From: Kitagawia praeruptora
Taxonomy: Eukaryota; Streptophyta; Magnoliopsida; Apiales; Apiaceae
Direction: 5' to 3'
Assembly: GCA_037693485.1 (NCBI GenBank)
Contig: CM075348.1
Coordinates: 34,838,501 to 34,902,500, forward strand
Length of the DNA: 64,000 nucleotides
Part shown: piece after piece, positions 47,356 to 59,773 of the stretch
Numbering within the stretch: the stretch's first letter is position 1
Layout: every line of letters begins with the position of its first letter
Made by a program: the position numbers and the translations under genes
Notes under the pieces: model-generated
What the model was told of the DNA's origin: nothing
What the model saw: the letters and a program-made list of their open reading frames with translations, nothing else
Database searches by the model: none

Positions 47356-48063
47356 TTTTGGATAATTAATAACTGCAATTTGTTATAAATTCACAGGTAT
47401 TTTAAATGTCCATATTTTAGGACTTGTGAATTTACTTTGCATCCAGTCCTCATCTTACAGTTATCTCTATATTAATTGCCATGCTTATAAATGCTATATT
47501 TTATGGTAATGATTTAGTAAATAATTGTGTTAATTGTAGCATAATTAAATAAATATTTTATTGACATATATCAATTAATGATATTTTGTTAATTTTATGT
47601 CTATTTAATTGTGAGGTTATCTGATTATTGTGGATTAATTCTTGATTTACTGTGTGATTATTTTTAAATCCATAATAATTAGAAGTATTAAATATGTGTA
47701 TGTGTATAGGCTGATAGGTTTGGCGATAAGATGTTTTTTCGGCCGACGGGTTTCGGTGATAAGATGTTTTTTCGGCTAATTAGGTAGTTAGGTGAGAAAT
47801 TATTGAGCGGTGTTATTTTTCAAACATAACCTGTCACTATTACACCTAACCCACTAATACTTGAAACCTTATAAATGATGAGTTTTTGTTTGTGTTTAAC
47901 ATCATCATTTTTCAGATATACAGAGCATACACACACAGTTGCTGAATATTTCAAGCTTTGATCGGAAAGATCTCACAATCTAGCTGGTGGTTTTTAGAGC
48001 GGATTTCATATTCTTGTTATACGCACTAACCCTTGTTTTTGAATTTCCTCAAAGTTTTTGAAA
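47356..48063 (+). other. Non-coding spacer between pol and the extra ORF
   Basis: AT-rich. It contains a short tandem duplication of the word gataagatgttttttcgg (about 47730-47775) and a TATA-like cttataaatgatg at about 47867-47879, followed by catcatttttcag. This could be an internal promoter or splice acceptor for the downstream ORF, but that is speculation. Confidence 0.4.
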
Positions 48064-50169
48064 ATGGCATTGCAGGGAAGCTTTTTAATTGCTAAAGTTA
48101 ATCCTGTTTCTATTCAGCAAATCGAAACCATTCAGGATGAGCAATTTCGGGCTTGGACAGAATTTCTGAATGAACATTCATTAATCCGTTATGCTTTAGT
48201 TACACAGGTGTAGCTTAACCATGATGCATTGTGTGAACTATATTGCAGTGCGGTTAACACTTCTGGACAGGACGGGTGTGCATTCACATATCGACTATTT
48301 GGTAGGTCGATTAGGGTCACTGAACGAGATGTTAATCGAATTCTTCATTTTCCTATGGAAAATCTCGTTTCTGATCCTACACCCGAACAGATTGAAATGT
48401 TCTTTCGTTTTATAAGGTACCAAGATGGCAATTTCAATACTGGTAATCTTTCTAGAACGTTTCTAACCCAGTACTGGAATTTCTTCTTTCACACTCTTAA
48501 CCATGTTTTTTCCTCAGATAGAACAAATCAAGATCGAATACCTGAATTTATTCAAATAATAGGGTATGCGGTCGCCAATAATTTGAGGATTAATCTTGGA
48601 AAAATTGTGCTTGGTCAAATCATTTTAAAAATGAAACGCTTGGGAACAAGAGACGTTCGGACTCAAAATGTCAAATGTCTATATCCAAGGTTTCTACAGT
48701 TAATATTGAATGATTTTTTCAATGATGAAGACAGGGTACGCTTGGAAAATGGTCAAAAGGTGGAATGTTCTTCCATGAAGACGAATGTAATTAATTACAT
48801 AAGCAAAAAGAAATATACGGATGTGCCTACAGTCCTAACTGAATATCTGAAGACTGTCCCACTTCCGTTGGTACCACGACCAGTGAGAGCAGGTATACGA
48901 CAAGGTAATATTTCAATCCCTGCTATTCCAACCTTTGTATTCCCTATTGTGTCACAGGAAATACAGTTTCTACAGCCCCTAGTGGCCATCTTACCCGACC
49001 AAGAGCAGGAAATCCCACCGACTCTAACACAGGTCGAAGAGCCCATTCTACAAATGCAAACACAAACACAACAAACTCCTACACCTCAATTGTCACTTAG
49101 ACGACCAGTCATCCACATTATTGAGGGAGATAGTGCCTCAGCAGCACCACATAAGGAGTTAGTTACAACAGCCGCTCTACCTCATTCTAAACGAAGTAAA
49201 CCCAATGAACCTGAGGTAACGGCAACTGTTAGTGAAACAATTCTTTCTTATCCAATGAGTGCAAATGTAAATGAGGTTGAATTGACGGGAGCAACTATCT
49301 TGAGTTCCATTTCACGGAACATACGAGTGGTTGATGATCTTTCAAAAGATCAAATGCCTTCACAGGCATCCGAGGTGGAATTACCTACCTCAATAACTGC
49401 TGGTGAATCTTCCATTTTACGGAATGATCCATTGGTGGGTGGTTCTTTTATGAACCAAGTGTCTTCACAGACGTACGAGGGAAACTTGGGTTTTGTGCCA
49501 TTTAATCGATTCAAGTTTAACCTCCCAGAGGGAAAATCTCTGGATCTCTTTCGAGATTTACCACTTTTTACCAGTGGTCGGCAACTCGCTTCACGCGAGG
49601 ACGGAAGCTCACGAACTTTCATTGCACCATCCGTGACCTCTGAAAAAGGGGCTAGGATGATTTCATTTGCAGGTACACATATCGGTGGAAGCTCTAGAGG
49701 AAAGTTGAGGGAAACACCAACAGAACATGTAAGTGTAACCCAAACCACTAAACCGAGTGAAAATAGAGTGTTGAGTGAAACACCTGCAGAACATACGAGT
49801 GAGCAACCTACTCAACCACATGCACCTATAACCAGACAGGAATACACCAGACTCCTTACACGGGTCCAAACAATGGAGAAAGAGTTGTCAAATATCTGTA
49901 AGTCCATTGCAGAAATAAAAAATTTACAACTCATTCAACATGATGCATTCCAGGTTCAATTAAGTTCCATGGCAGCCCAGTTTAGTCAAGCAATCAACTC
50001 CTTGGTAAAAGGATTTTCGTCTAAATTACCAACTCCACATCCTACTACTCTGGAGGATAACCCAAATGAGGGGGAGAAGATGGATGAACAAGAAAAATCT
50101 ACTAGGCGTAAAGGCAAGGAAAAGGTTGTTGACACAGAATTAACTTTATTTTGGGAAAGGAAAAACTAA
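48064..50169 (+). CDS. Extra Sirevirus ORF in envelope-like position, interrupted by one TAG
   Basis: An ATG at 48064 (MALQGSFLIAKV) opens a frame that hits TAG at 48211-48213 and then runs open in the same frame to 50169, about 700 codons overall. The N-terminal half is folded-looking (GRSIRVTERDVNRILHFP, FFRFIRYQDGNF, QLILNDFFNDEDRVRLENG). The middle is Pro/Thr/Ser/Gln-rich and disordered. The C-terminus has a coiled coil (EYTRLLTRVQTMEKELSNIC, KSIAEIKNLQLIQHDAFQVQ) and a basic KGKEKV tail. No clear signal peptide or transmembrane helix was seen, so the 'envelope-like' label is positional. The function in Sireviruses is unproven. Confidence 0.75.
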
Positions 50170-50385
50170 TGGGAGTATTAGTGCAATGTGGAAAGAAAGC
50201 AAAGGCAAACTTGAAGATATGTTCAGTCTACAGGAACAATTGTCTTGCACTTGGTTAATTTTTAGAAATCTGGAAAATGTATATATATGATCCAGAATGC
50301 ACTTTAATATTATTTATCTTTGTATTTTATTTGTAACAGTTGAGTTATCCTCTAGGTATTTGCTTGTCAAACCCTAACAATCAAA

Positions 50386-50396
50386 TAGGGGGAGAT
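50386..50396 (+). other. Polypurine tract
   Basis: The purine run TAGGGGGAGAT lies immediately upstream of the 3' LTR and is the usual plus-strand primer site. Confidence 0.85.
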
Positions 50397-51496
50397 TGTA
50401 AAGCATAATGTAATGTAATATGTAATAGAGGACATATATAACTCAACTAGGATAAAAGATAAATAATATTAACTCTATACAGGGATCGTGAAAGTTGAAG
50501 AACAGGCATCAACAAGGATCAAGTCGCTGAAAGAAGTTCATTAACATGATCAAGCCTCAGTGATAGAATAAGATGTACAGATGATTCGGTTGAAGGGCCA
50601 AAAGATTACAGTGGTCTTAAAGACATGATACAAAGACCATGAGTGAATGTTAGTCATCTGTGAACCAGACCAGTTGCACTAGGCGTCAACACTTCACAAA
50701 GGAATCGAAGTATCTAACTCAGAAAAACTGTTAAGAGGTATGATTGAGTTTAGAGCAGTATTGATATCCTCCATTTTGGAAACTGCATATTTAAGGATGT
50801 CAAATTAAGAGGAAAATGAATAGTATTCAAAATCACTATTCATGTGAATAGTAACCGAAATCACTATTCATATGAATAGTAACCGAAATCACTATTCACA
50901 TGAATAGTACTATTCATATGAATAGTAACCGAAATTACTATTCATGAATAGTAACAAAAATTACTATTCATCCGGGGCCCACGTGAATAGTACTGTTCAA
51001 ATAGTGGCTGGTGGGGCCCACATGAAATAAAAATTTTCAGCAGACGCGTTTTGGTTGGTGGAATAGTGGTTACTATGCAGATGGGGCCCACGTGAATAGT
51101 ACAGCATAGTGACTTTCTAAAATCTATAAATAGGCCTGTTGTATTTCATTTCAAAACACACCTCAACACACAACTTTCTCTCTCTCTTAAATATCTTCTC
51201 TGTGTAAGCTGCTAGACAGTCCATCTAGTAGGAAAGCCGGCTTAGCCCGCTTTCAGGAAGTGTCGGATAGAAGGTCCTCGTGCCTAAACTATCCTTAGGA
51301 GTGTTCGAGTTTTTGAAGCTAATCCGTTGGATTAGAAGTTGTAACACCCCTTGGGTTTTTATCAGTTTAAAGATATTTTCCCGAACCAATTGTTTTATTT
51401 TGATTCAGTTGTTGATCTCATTTTTCACATCTCGAAAATCGAAATATTTTTAAATAACGTATTCAACCCCCCTTCTACGTTATTCCGGACCTAACA
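50397..51496 (+). repeat. 3' LTR
   Basis: 1,100 bp, the same length as the 5' LTR. The six differences seen are four transitions and two A/C transversions. One of them (cat versus cct) lies just after the TATA box, which is at 51123-51132. Confidence 0.95.
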
Positions 51497-52059
51497 GTTA
51501 CCTTGTAACTTCATCATTTACATTATACCGACATTATCTTCGTAAATGCATGGCATATGGCTTCAACGATATTGTTGACTGGTTATATATATATTATTGT
51601 TCAGTCATAAATTATTTTTGGTGGGCTATTGCTCACCCTTGCTTTATGTATTATATCACAACAACAGCTAGATCAGATGGCCCACACAAGGCACATTCAA
51701 CGTAAGCAGGTGTCAGCTGTCAGAGGATTACCGCTGAGTTATAACTACCATTGCTGAAGAGGAAGCTATTGGTAGGCTAGTTGTTAGCCTTTGAGTATCA
51801 AAGGTATTTGTTATATGACATAAACAAAGGGATGACAAAGAGTATATAATGGTAAAATTGTAATTCTTTGGGTTGTAAGAACTCAAACTTTTGATTAATA
51901 ATATTGATGGTTACTCTGATTTCATCTCTAGGACTATAACGGGTGTGTTTTATGTTGTTGTTTTGGGTCAAGGTTATAATTTAAATTATGTTGATTTTGT
52001 GGATGGATATTGAGACCGTAACGACCAGATCCCTGACCCCAGATCTAGGGGTGTTACAT

Positions 52060-52300
52060 CGGGTCAGGTTATTTAGCACATTTGGCAAAAACTAACGGTC
52101 CAACGTTAATGGTCAGAAATACTCAACGATCGTGTAAGCGTCATTAAAATATGTAAGCATATAATCATAAAAAATTTAAAGAAATGTTAATATACTGAAA
52201 ATATTGATAAAAATCTAAAAAAAATTATTCATTTAAAGGTAAAAATTAATTTATAAAGCCTACGATGTATTGCACGGATGTGAAGCTAGTAAAATTATAA
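52060..52300. repeat. Dispersed repeat shared with 19.28-19.37 kb, ending in a Helitron-like 3' end
   Basis: The block acatttggcaaaaactaacgg...aatggtca...atactcaacgatcg occurs here and next to the CACTA element at about 19288-19350. A decayed Helitron-like end (tgtattgcacggatgtgaagCTAGT) is at 52267-52290. Confidence 0.5.
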
Positions 52301-52329
52301 TTCAAGTAGTAAGGGTATATTTGTAATAT

Positions 52330-53640
52330 CAAAGGGAATCCTTCCCCGAACTCGCCCTGATCCCCGAGCGGGGAATTATTTCTTCCCCGATCTTCGTCCC
52401 GAACGAGGAACGGGGATCCTCGCGGGGAATCGTGGTTTTTTTTAAAAAAAAACTAAAATAAAATCTAGACTTAATAGCACTTTGCACCCCTTTATTTAGG
52501 CCAAAATTCACTTTGCACCCTACTATTCAAACAATTGCAATTTGCATCCCGACTATTTCCCTCCCGCTACAGTTTGCACCCCTTTAACGATTTCAAGCTA
52601 ATTTTGACCATTACCGTTAGTCAAAATGAGGGTATTTCGGTCATTATACTCTATAATAATTTTTCAAATTAAATTATTTCAATTATTTTTATAATTTTTA
52701 GATTTACCAACATTTTATCTACAATTCACATATTTTTTTAAATATAATTTATAATTCTTATTTTTTTTAAAATATTTACATTACTAAATTCTCGTAAAAT
52801 ATTATTTAAATATAAACTACATTTTTTATAATTTTTAAAATATTATCCATAAAATAAATATCATAAATTTAAGATTTTTTGTTTTTTTCAATGTTTTTTG
52901 AAACAAAATCAATTTTTAAATTTTGTTTCTTACTTTATTTTGAAAATAAATGGTTTAATATAATAATTAATGACTGAAATACCCTTACTTTGACTAACGA
53001 TAACGGTAAAATTTAACGAAAAATTGTCAAAATGGTGCCAAAAGTAAGAATTGTAATTTACAAGGATGCAAATTGCAATTATTTGAATAGTAGGGTGCAA
53101 AGTGAATTTTGGCCTAAATATAGGGTGCAAAGTGCAATTAAGTCTAAAATCTAATATAAAACTTTTTTAAAAAAATCAATTTAATAAATCATATCATGTA
53201 TTATGTAATTTTTTAATTCCATATCATATTTTGTACATTAATTTTAATTAATATCTATTTATAGTTTAAATAAAATATAAAGCAAATAATACATGTATTC
53301 TAATATGAAAATTTTTAACTAATAAAATGGATAAAATACTTTAAATTTATAAAAATATATAAATTATATCTATTTTTATATTTTATTTATGATATTAATA
53401 TGTAAATTTATCATATTTTATTATATATGGGGATCGGGGAACGAGGAGCGAGACGGGGAATGGGGAATGGGAAATGAGGAATTCCGGGGCAGATCGGGGT
53501 GGGGAGACACTAATTCCCGCCCCGATCCCTAATTTTTCAATAAAAATTTTCCCGCTCTCTTCCCCAAATTCGAGAAAATCCCTGAATTCTCGTCCCGTTT
53601 AAAGCAGAGATCGGATCGAGATCGGGCGGGATGGGTGAAA
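52330..53640. mobile_element. Decayed element with ggggaa/ttcccc-rich ends, split by a MULE MITE
   Basis: Facing clusters of ttccccg/cggggaa words at 52340-52435 and 53425-53640 are separated by AT-rich DNA and by the 677-bp insertion at 52468-53144. Its architecture matches the other word-repeat hAT-like elements of the window. Exact ends not resolved. Confidence 0.45.
52468..53144. mobile_element. Non-autonomous MULE (TIR MITE), 677 bp
   Basis: Perfect 9-bp target duplication taaaatcta at 52459-52467 and 53145-53153. The long inverted repeats begin gacttaat(a/t)gcactttgc and continue with about 85 bp of high similarity (ggccaaaattcactttgcac appears in both). A further facing pair, gtcaaa(a)tgagggtattt / gaaatacccttactttgac, lies inside. 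Non-coding. Confidence 0.92.
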
Positions 53641-53644
53641 TGCC

Positions 53645-54645
53645 TGTCCCTCATTATTGCTTGACAATTACTTATATGTTTTTCATTTTACATAGGAGCA
53701 TGTCAATAAAATTAATTTTGTTTTATAATTTTTTAAAGTCGAGAGACGGGAAGCAAGTGAATCATTTTACTTTTTCTTTCAATTAATTCCTTTCAAATTA
53801 GTTTACTTTCTCCTCTTAAAAAATTCGGGAGGAAGATAAATAGTTAAATGAGGTGTGAGGTATGCACAGAGAAAAATTATCGAGGGTTGGGACTTGGGAG
53901 CCCGCCTTAATGGGCCGGGAAGGTAAATACGGACCTGTCAGGATGGCCCATACAGCTTCACCTCTAAAACCAAACTATCCATCGTATTCAATCATAGGCC
54001 CGCGTAGGGAATCGAGGGTGATATAGCTCGTAAATATCGTAGTGTTAATTTTCGATTGATCATTCGTAGAGTTTGCATAAATTAGTCCCGCAATGTAAAA
54101 TAGCAAGAAAATTCGCAGTACCTACTATTAAATTGACAATTTTTTTATTATTTCTATGAATAAACAAAATTTTCTAAACCGTACGGAATGGTTCTATATT
54201 TTTCTTTAAATAAAAGAATAAAATGGACATGCCTTTGCTTAATGTATAAGAAATATTTACCAAGATGCTAATGTCCCTCGTAAGCACGGGCATATGTGAT
54301 AAAATTCCTAAAAACATAAAAGTAAACAGGAGTTGGACATACCAGTATCTCATGCTAGAAAAAAGGGGGAAAAAAAGGTGATGATATATTCACCATGTTT
54401 CTAATAATTTCCGATTTAGCTGATTATTTCTCGATTAATTTTCTATAAGGTAACTAATTGATTCGATTTTTGAAATCCGATTAATCCTGTGAATTTATTT
54501 AAAATGATATGTTTAATTGTAAATTAGACTAATATATTAAATATTATTAGAATATCCATTTAATACTCCGATTAATCCCCGATTACTTGATTAATCTTAA
54601 ATTGTTACCTCAACCGATTTATACAGATTACCGATTTTTACAAGG
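53645..54645. other. Gene-less stretch
   Basis: Mostly AT-rich, with one GC-richer island at about 53900-54030 in which I recognise nothing. Confidence 0.4.
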
Positions 54646-54649
54646 GTGA

Positions 54650-55425
54650 TTGCCCTTTCTACCCACTTTTTATTATTTCTTGTCCAAAATGCCCAAATTC
54701 GCGAACAGGCGCCCAAAATATTCACTGGATACGCCAATCACAAAGGAGTATCGTCAGACACGCCCATGGAGATGCATAATCAATCTAATACGCCTACAGC
54801 AACAGCGTAATCAATCGAATATGTCTACAGGATCGACGCATATAGACGTGATACGCATTCTGTAACGGCACAACAGATGATACGCATACGCTACATGCAT
54901 GATGACATCATCCGTCACTTTGCTCAGAATTACGCAAGTCTCTCCCTCTCTTCTCCAATGGCGATTCGTCGGCGACTCTCTTCCTCTCTTCGTTCATACC
55001 TCTCCCGTGATCGTCCACTACAATCCTATACACCAATCGAACTGCCGTCGTCTCCTCTACCATCCTATACAAGTTTCATCACCTATCGAACTCCATAAAT
55101 CCAGATCTCACGATTACAATTGAATTCGCGATTCCGGCGATCGCTTTTTTCAATCCCTCTGTTCATCCCCTCCTGTGCTTTTTCAGTCAGGTTATACATA
55201 TCAATCGACTCGCCTCTCCACCCTCTACACATTCATACCACTTTCGTATCGTTTTATTTGCCGGAATCAAAACCCCCAAACTGAGCTTTCGTCTCCGGCG
55301 TCGGTGCTACAGTGGATCGGACACGCCTCTCCCATGGATGTGTCCCGTGGGTAATTAGGGCGGTATTTTGAAAATCGGGTATTTTGGATAGTGGGTAGGC
55401 AAAAAGTGGGTATTTTGGGCATTAA
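54650..55425. mobile_element. Second copy of the inverted-repeat family seen at 27.6-28.4 kb
   Basis: Facing end words (cccactttttattatttctt on the left; ggcaaaaagtgggtattttg on the right). The interior has repeated atacgc words and gtcccgtgggtaattaggg, shared with the 27.6-kb copy. Open frames across it are not convincing genes. Confidence 0.45.
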
Positions 55426-55429
55426 TTCT

Positions 55430-56290
55430 TTTTACAACCATGATATTCACACCCCAAATTTATGATTGCACATCCTAATTTATAATTGGACTAAATTACC
55501 CTCCTCCTATTCGACTCATTTGTTAAATTTGAATCATCTTTTTCTGAATGATTAAAATTTCTTAACAATTAAAAATCTGAATGGTTAATTTAAATATTGA
55601 ATCAACTATTTGACACCTCTAAATCATATTATCGAAAAATTCACAAAATTTTAAATTGATGATATATAAGTTAATTATTATTACACATATATTGTATTAA
55701 CTGATTTTATTAATTTTTATGAAATTACAATTTATAAAATTAATAATAGTATATTAATGTATAACTAAATTATAAAAATTATATTATTATTTCTTGATAA
55801 GTTATAATAATTTTAATTTAAATAATGGGTCAAATCTATCATCACCAAAATTTAAAGATCAAAACAATACATTACATTTAGAAATAATAATTATTTTAAT
55901 ATGAATTTCATATTTTCTATAATAAATTATTAAGATAAAAAATTATGAATACCAAGGTTACAAGTACGTCAGTCATCACACTGTGCAACATCTTTCTAAA
56001 TGGTTGAGCCGGGAATTTGTTTCTTAAACGCTCACCTATTTTTGATTCATCAAAACTTAAGAATAACAAACAAATAATCTTAATTTAAAATATCAAATAA
56101 TTACTTTATAAATTAAACCAAAATTTGAACCAAACTATTGGACTTAAAGGAGGTTCAGTCCAAATTTAGACCAAAAACTAGTCCAAATTATGAGATGCCC
56201 TTGAGTAAATTCATTTCCTTGCATACATGATACATGAGTCTTGTTTGTTAAGGTGAACCCATCAAAATTAATTTTTCATCAAAATTAAAG
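55430..56290. other. AT-rich gene-less stretch
   Basis: No recognisable gene or element. Confidence 0.4.
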
Positions 56291-56311
56291 TAGGAGTGGT
56301 GTTCGCATTTC

Positions 56312-56421
56312 TTTTTTTTTTTTTTTGCTAATTGATTACACACGCACACCACAGGGATCGACCTCTGTGTTAGAGAGACAAAAGTCTTACCACTGGACCA
56401 ACCATTTGTTGGTAAAATAAA
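56312..56421 (-). mobile_element. Very short tRNA-derived SINE, about 110 bp
   Basis: Flanked by a 14-bp direct repeat ggtgttcgcatttc (56298-56311 and 56422-56435). Read on the minus strand it has an A-box-like tggtccagtggtaaga, a B-box-like aggtcgatccctgtgg, and a poly-A tail (the T-run at 56312-56326). There is almost no sequence beyond the tRNA-like part. Confidence 0.85.
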
Positions 56422-56868
56422 GGTGTTCGCATTTCAATAGCAAAGAGAGTGTTTGTAGTAATTTGATTTCCAACACAATGTTCACTGTACATTTATTTGC
56501 CTGGCATCCACTAACGTACTTGGCATATTTTGGCAAAATGCATTAAAGCTGAGCTGGAAATATATCAATTCTCCACATCCTTCCAAGCTCCTCACATTAA
56601 TGCTAATTTTTATCCTTATTTTTGTTTTAAATTTCAAAACAGTTATTAAAAAAGTTGGTTGTGGGTTCACAGTTACCCACAAAAAAGAAAAAAAAAAGAA
56701 AAGAAAAAGAAAAGAAAAGGAAATATTAATAAATAAAATCCATACAGATTCTTAAAATATTATTTTGGTCACTATAATAATCTCCTTTAAATAAAGGGCG
56801 ACCCCATTCATTCTCACCAGCAAAAACTGGTCACATTTTTATCAGGCACTTGTAAATCTCTAAAAAAG

Positions 56869-58191
56869 ATGGACGGTGGTCACTATGGTCATCCTCATGC
56901 CCCTTTTGCTAACCCATTCGCCGGGCTCATACCATCCACATTCCCTCCTGGCACAGATCCCAACGTGGTCGCCTGTTTTCAGTTGGCTGATGTTGATGGG
57001 AGTGGCTTCATTGATGATGTTGAGCTTCACAAGGCCATTTCTTCTTGTGACCAGAGTTTCAGTTCCAGGACTGTTCGCCTTCTCATGTATCACTTCACCA
57101 ACTCCAACGTCAGGAAAATTGGTAACCCATCTTCATCTTTAACATTCTCCATGCAATTTATATTATCTTGTAACCAAGGCGGATCTAAAATGGTGTAAAC
57201 TGAATTTTCTTCTTGTTGATTTTTTTTATATATAATAATTTTACGGAAGGTGCCATGGAAAATCAATTTGTGTCCAAAAAAATTCCTGGATTCTAGTTAT
57301 TTTTATTTGAACTTATATATATATTAGTTTTTTTTAGTGTCCGAAGTTTGTTTTTGTTTTTTAAAGATTTTTTAAATGCTATCTTTTGTTAATGAAAAAA
57401 CAGGGCCAAGGGAATTCACTTCTTTGTTCTACAGTCTTCAGGAGTGGAGGGTAAGTGCATCTTGGAGGATCCTTTAAATTTATTACTCCTATTTATTATG
57501 AAATTTTTATGGTTTGTGATAAATATAATTCAAGGGGTTATATTATATATCAGGCAAAGTTTGAAGCTTTTGACCAGGACAGGAGTGGGAGGATTGATGC
57601 CTCTGAATTGAGAGAGGCCTTGAGGAGCCTTGGCTACAGAATTTCACCAATGGTTATGGACCTGCTTATCTCCAAATTTGACAAATATGGGGGAACTAGC
57701 AGGGCTATTGAATATGATAATTTCATTGAGTATGGCAACAAACACTTTTCTTTATTTATTTCGGTTTAACATTTATAGTTACATTTGGGTGAATAAATTT
57801 ACTAATGCAATTTATCCTTTTCAATTTCTTAACAGGTGCTGCTTGACTGTTAAGGTATGGTGTAGAGATATGAGTGTGTTAATTTGTAATATATTACTGT
57901 ATATTGTGGTACAATATGGTCCCATTTGGATATCGAATTCCAACCCGATTAATAGGAATGAGATTTTAATACAAAAATTCGTTAAAACGATTATCCTACG
58001 ATAAAAAGGGTCCCTATATGACTATATGTAACAATGTTAGTATAAATCATTATGGACATTAATAAACGGTAGTATGTATGTTGCAGGGGCTGACTGAAAA
58101 GTTTAAGGAGAAGGACATTGCACTGTGTGGCTCCGCTACTTTCACCTATGAAGCTTTCATGCTCACTGTGTTGCCTTTCCTCATTGCATAG
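56869..58191 (+). CDS. Penta-EF-hand calcium-binding protein (CML48/49/50-like)
   Basis: Five exons: 56869-57121, 57404-57450, 57554-57729, 57836-57854 and 58087-58191, all with GT-AG introns and in-frame joins, coding 199 aa. The first ATG after a TATA-like tttaaataaa (56787) was chosen as start. EF1 loop DVDGSGFIDDVE (residues 41-52) and EF3 loop DQDRSGRIDASE (107-118) have all canonical calcium ligands. EF2, EF4 and EF5 are degenerate, with EF5 probably serving in dimerisation, as in the ALG-2/PDCD6 family. The N-terminus is only about 35 residues with a single short Gly/His/Pro patch, unlike the long Gly/Pro/Tyr-rich N-terminus of CML49/50, so CML48 is the closer match. It is expected to be a cytosolic or membrane-associated calcium sensor. 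Confidence 0.92.
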
Positions 58192-58743
58192 ATAATATCA
58201 ATGCAGGATTTCAAGTTTCCTGTTCTGCTGCTTAGGAAACTCTGAAAATGGTGTTTGGCCATCTTGAATAAAGTTAATTTAGCTGTAGTTGGTTTCAGTT
58301 ATTGCTTTGCTACCAGTATTTGTTTGTATTTTGGGATGATTTTAAATTTCATGCATGAACTTTGTACTCTAATGATCTTTATCTATGGGAGAGATGATCA
58401 TCTTTTGTTTTATTTGCCAATTTTCCAAGCTCCTTATCTATAGAGAAATTGAAAATGCATGCATCTTCTTGGATTTAATTCTTAGTTTTATTTTGAAAAA
58501 TAAAGAAACTTCTGGATACAAGCTTGCAAATGATGGGTAACAGCTATTGCTGCATATAGTATGCTAAATATAGGAAAAATACATAATTTGAGACTTTAGC
58601 CCTTAATCTCTTATAAGAAGCAGAGAAAGAAACTCTCTAAACATAATTGCAATTCTCCTTGCATGTTGTTTCAATATTACGTATATTTTGGCTTATTATT
58701 GGAAGTGTTTGTGATTTGTGGTGGTTTGGTTGGTAATTTAAAG

Positions 58744-59318
58744 TAGACCTGGCAATTTGGTACACGACACGTGAACACGACACGAAACGACACGAAAAAA
58801 TATGGATATGGGTTTTGATTTTTAGTACACGAAACACGAAAGTACACGAACACGAAATTACACGATAGATTTAGTGTCGGATATGGGTTTTCATTTTGGG
58901 TACACGAAAGTACACGAAAGTACACGAAATAAAGATGTTAATAATTTACTACTTATAGATTTTATGTATATATTAATATTTTTTTATAAGGATATATATT
59001 TTACACAAAAATATACATATTTACAAGTTTTTTTAGAGTTGTATTTATATTTATATATGGAAATGTAAAATATTTAATGTATATTTCATATGAATATAAT
59101 ATTTACTAATAAATTTTAACTAAATTTTATTTTTATTTTTATATAATATATACACGAAACATGACACGAAAGTACACGAATTCATTTCGGGTGGATACGG
59201 GTTTCATATTCAAGTACACGAATCCTGTTTCGGGTGGATACGGGTTTTATCTTCAAGTACACGAAACACGAAAGTACACGACACGAAAGTACACGACACG
59301 ATCCGATTGCCCGCTCTA
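58744..59318. mobile_element. Non-autonomous hAT element, 575 bp
   Basis: Perfect 8-bp target duplication atttaaag (58736-58743 and 59319-59326). Ends tagacctggcaat and, in reverse, tagagcgggcaat. The subterminal regions are strings of acacgaaa and gtacacga words. Non-coding; it lies 0.5 kb downstream of the EF-hand gene. Confidence 0.88.
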
Positions 59319-59773
59319 ATTTAAAGGCATTGGAACTCCATGCATTAATGGTGGTTGGATAACTTTGTGTTAAAATGGTTTACTCGTAGCATGGATGTAG
59401 CTAATGGGGTAATGGTTAAAAATAACCATTTTTAAATTTATATCATGAAAATATTCATTTTGAATGTGATTCGTTATTTATGTTATTTATAATAAATGGG
59501 ATATTGAGTTGGATATGTCATTTTATATAGGATACCATTTATGAGTTGGGTATCACGATTTTTTTTATTTTTAATTTCTTGTAATAAGTGGGGTATCTTA
59601 TACAAAATAAGATACCAATTATTAGTTGGGGATCCCATCGAGTAAAAATAACCATATACTTTGAAAATTGTTATTTGTCATTTTTAATTAAAAAATGGGT
59701 ATTTTTATCATTTTGCTAGCTAACGTATGTATACACAACACTACAACAGAGAAGCACCCAGAGAGGATACTAA

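Larger units (their letters stand above)
40465..51496 (+). mobile_element. Complete Sirevirus-type Ty1/Copia LTR retrotransposon, 11,032 bp
   Basis: Two 1,100-bp LTRs begin TG and end CA and are flanked by the 5-bp duplication GTTAC at 40460-40464 and 51497-51501. A primer-binding site, gag, pol in Copia order (protease, integrase, reverse transcriptase, RNase H), an extra ORF after pol and a polypurine tract are all present. By eye the LTRs differ at six positions and have no indels, so insertion was recent (roughly 0.2 My at an assumed 1.3e-8 per site per year). In-frame stops at 43570, 44062, 44074 and 48211 interrupt the coding region. The long pol with an extra downstream ORF places it in the Sirevirus lineage. 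Confidence 0.95.

Noticed and set aside
51500..52070. Possible Gypsy LTR remnant (ends ggggtgttaca)
   Set aside because: No second LTR, primer site or coding remnant found; left as unassigned flank.
54650..55123. Short open frames upstream of the EF-hand gene
   Set aside because: They lie within a repeat family also present at 27.6 kb and show no domain.
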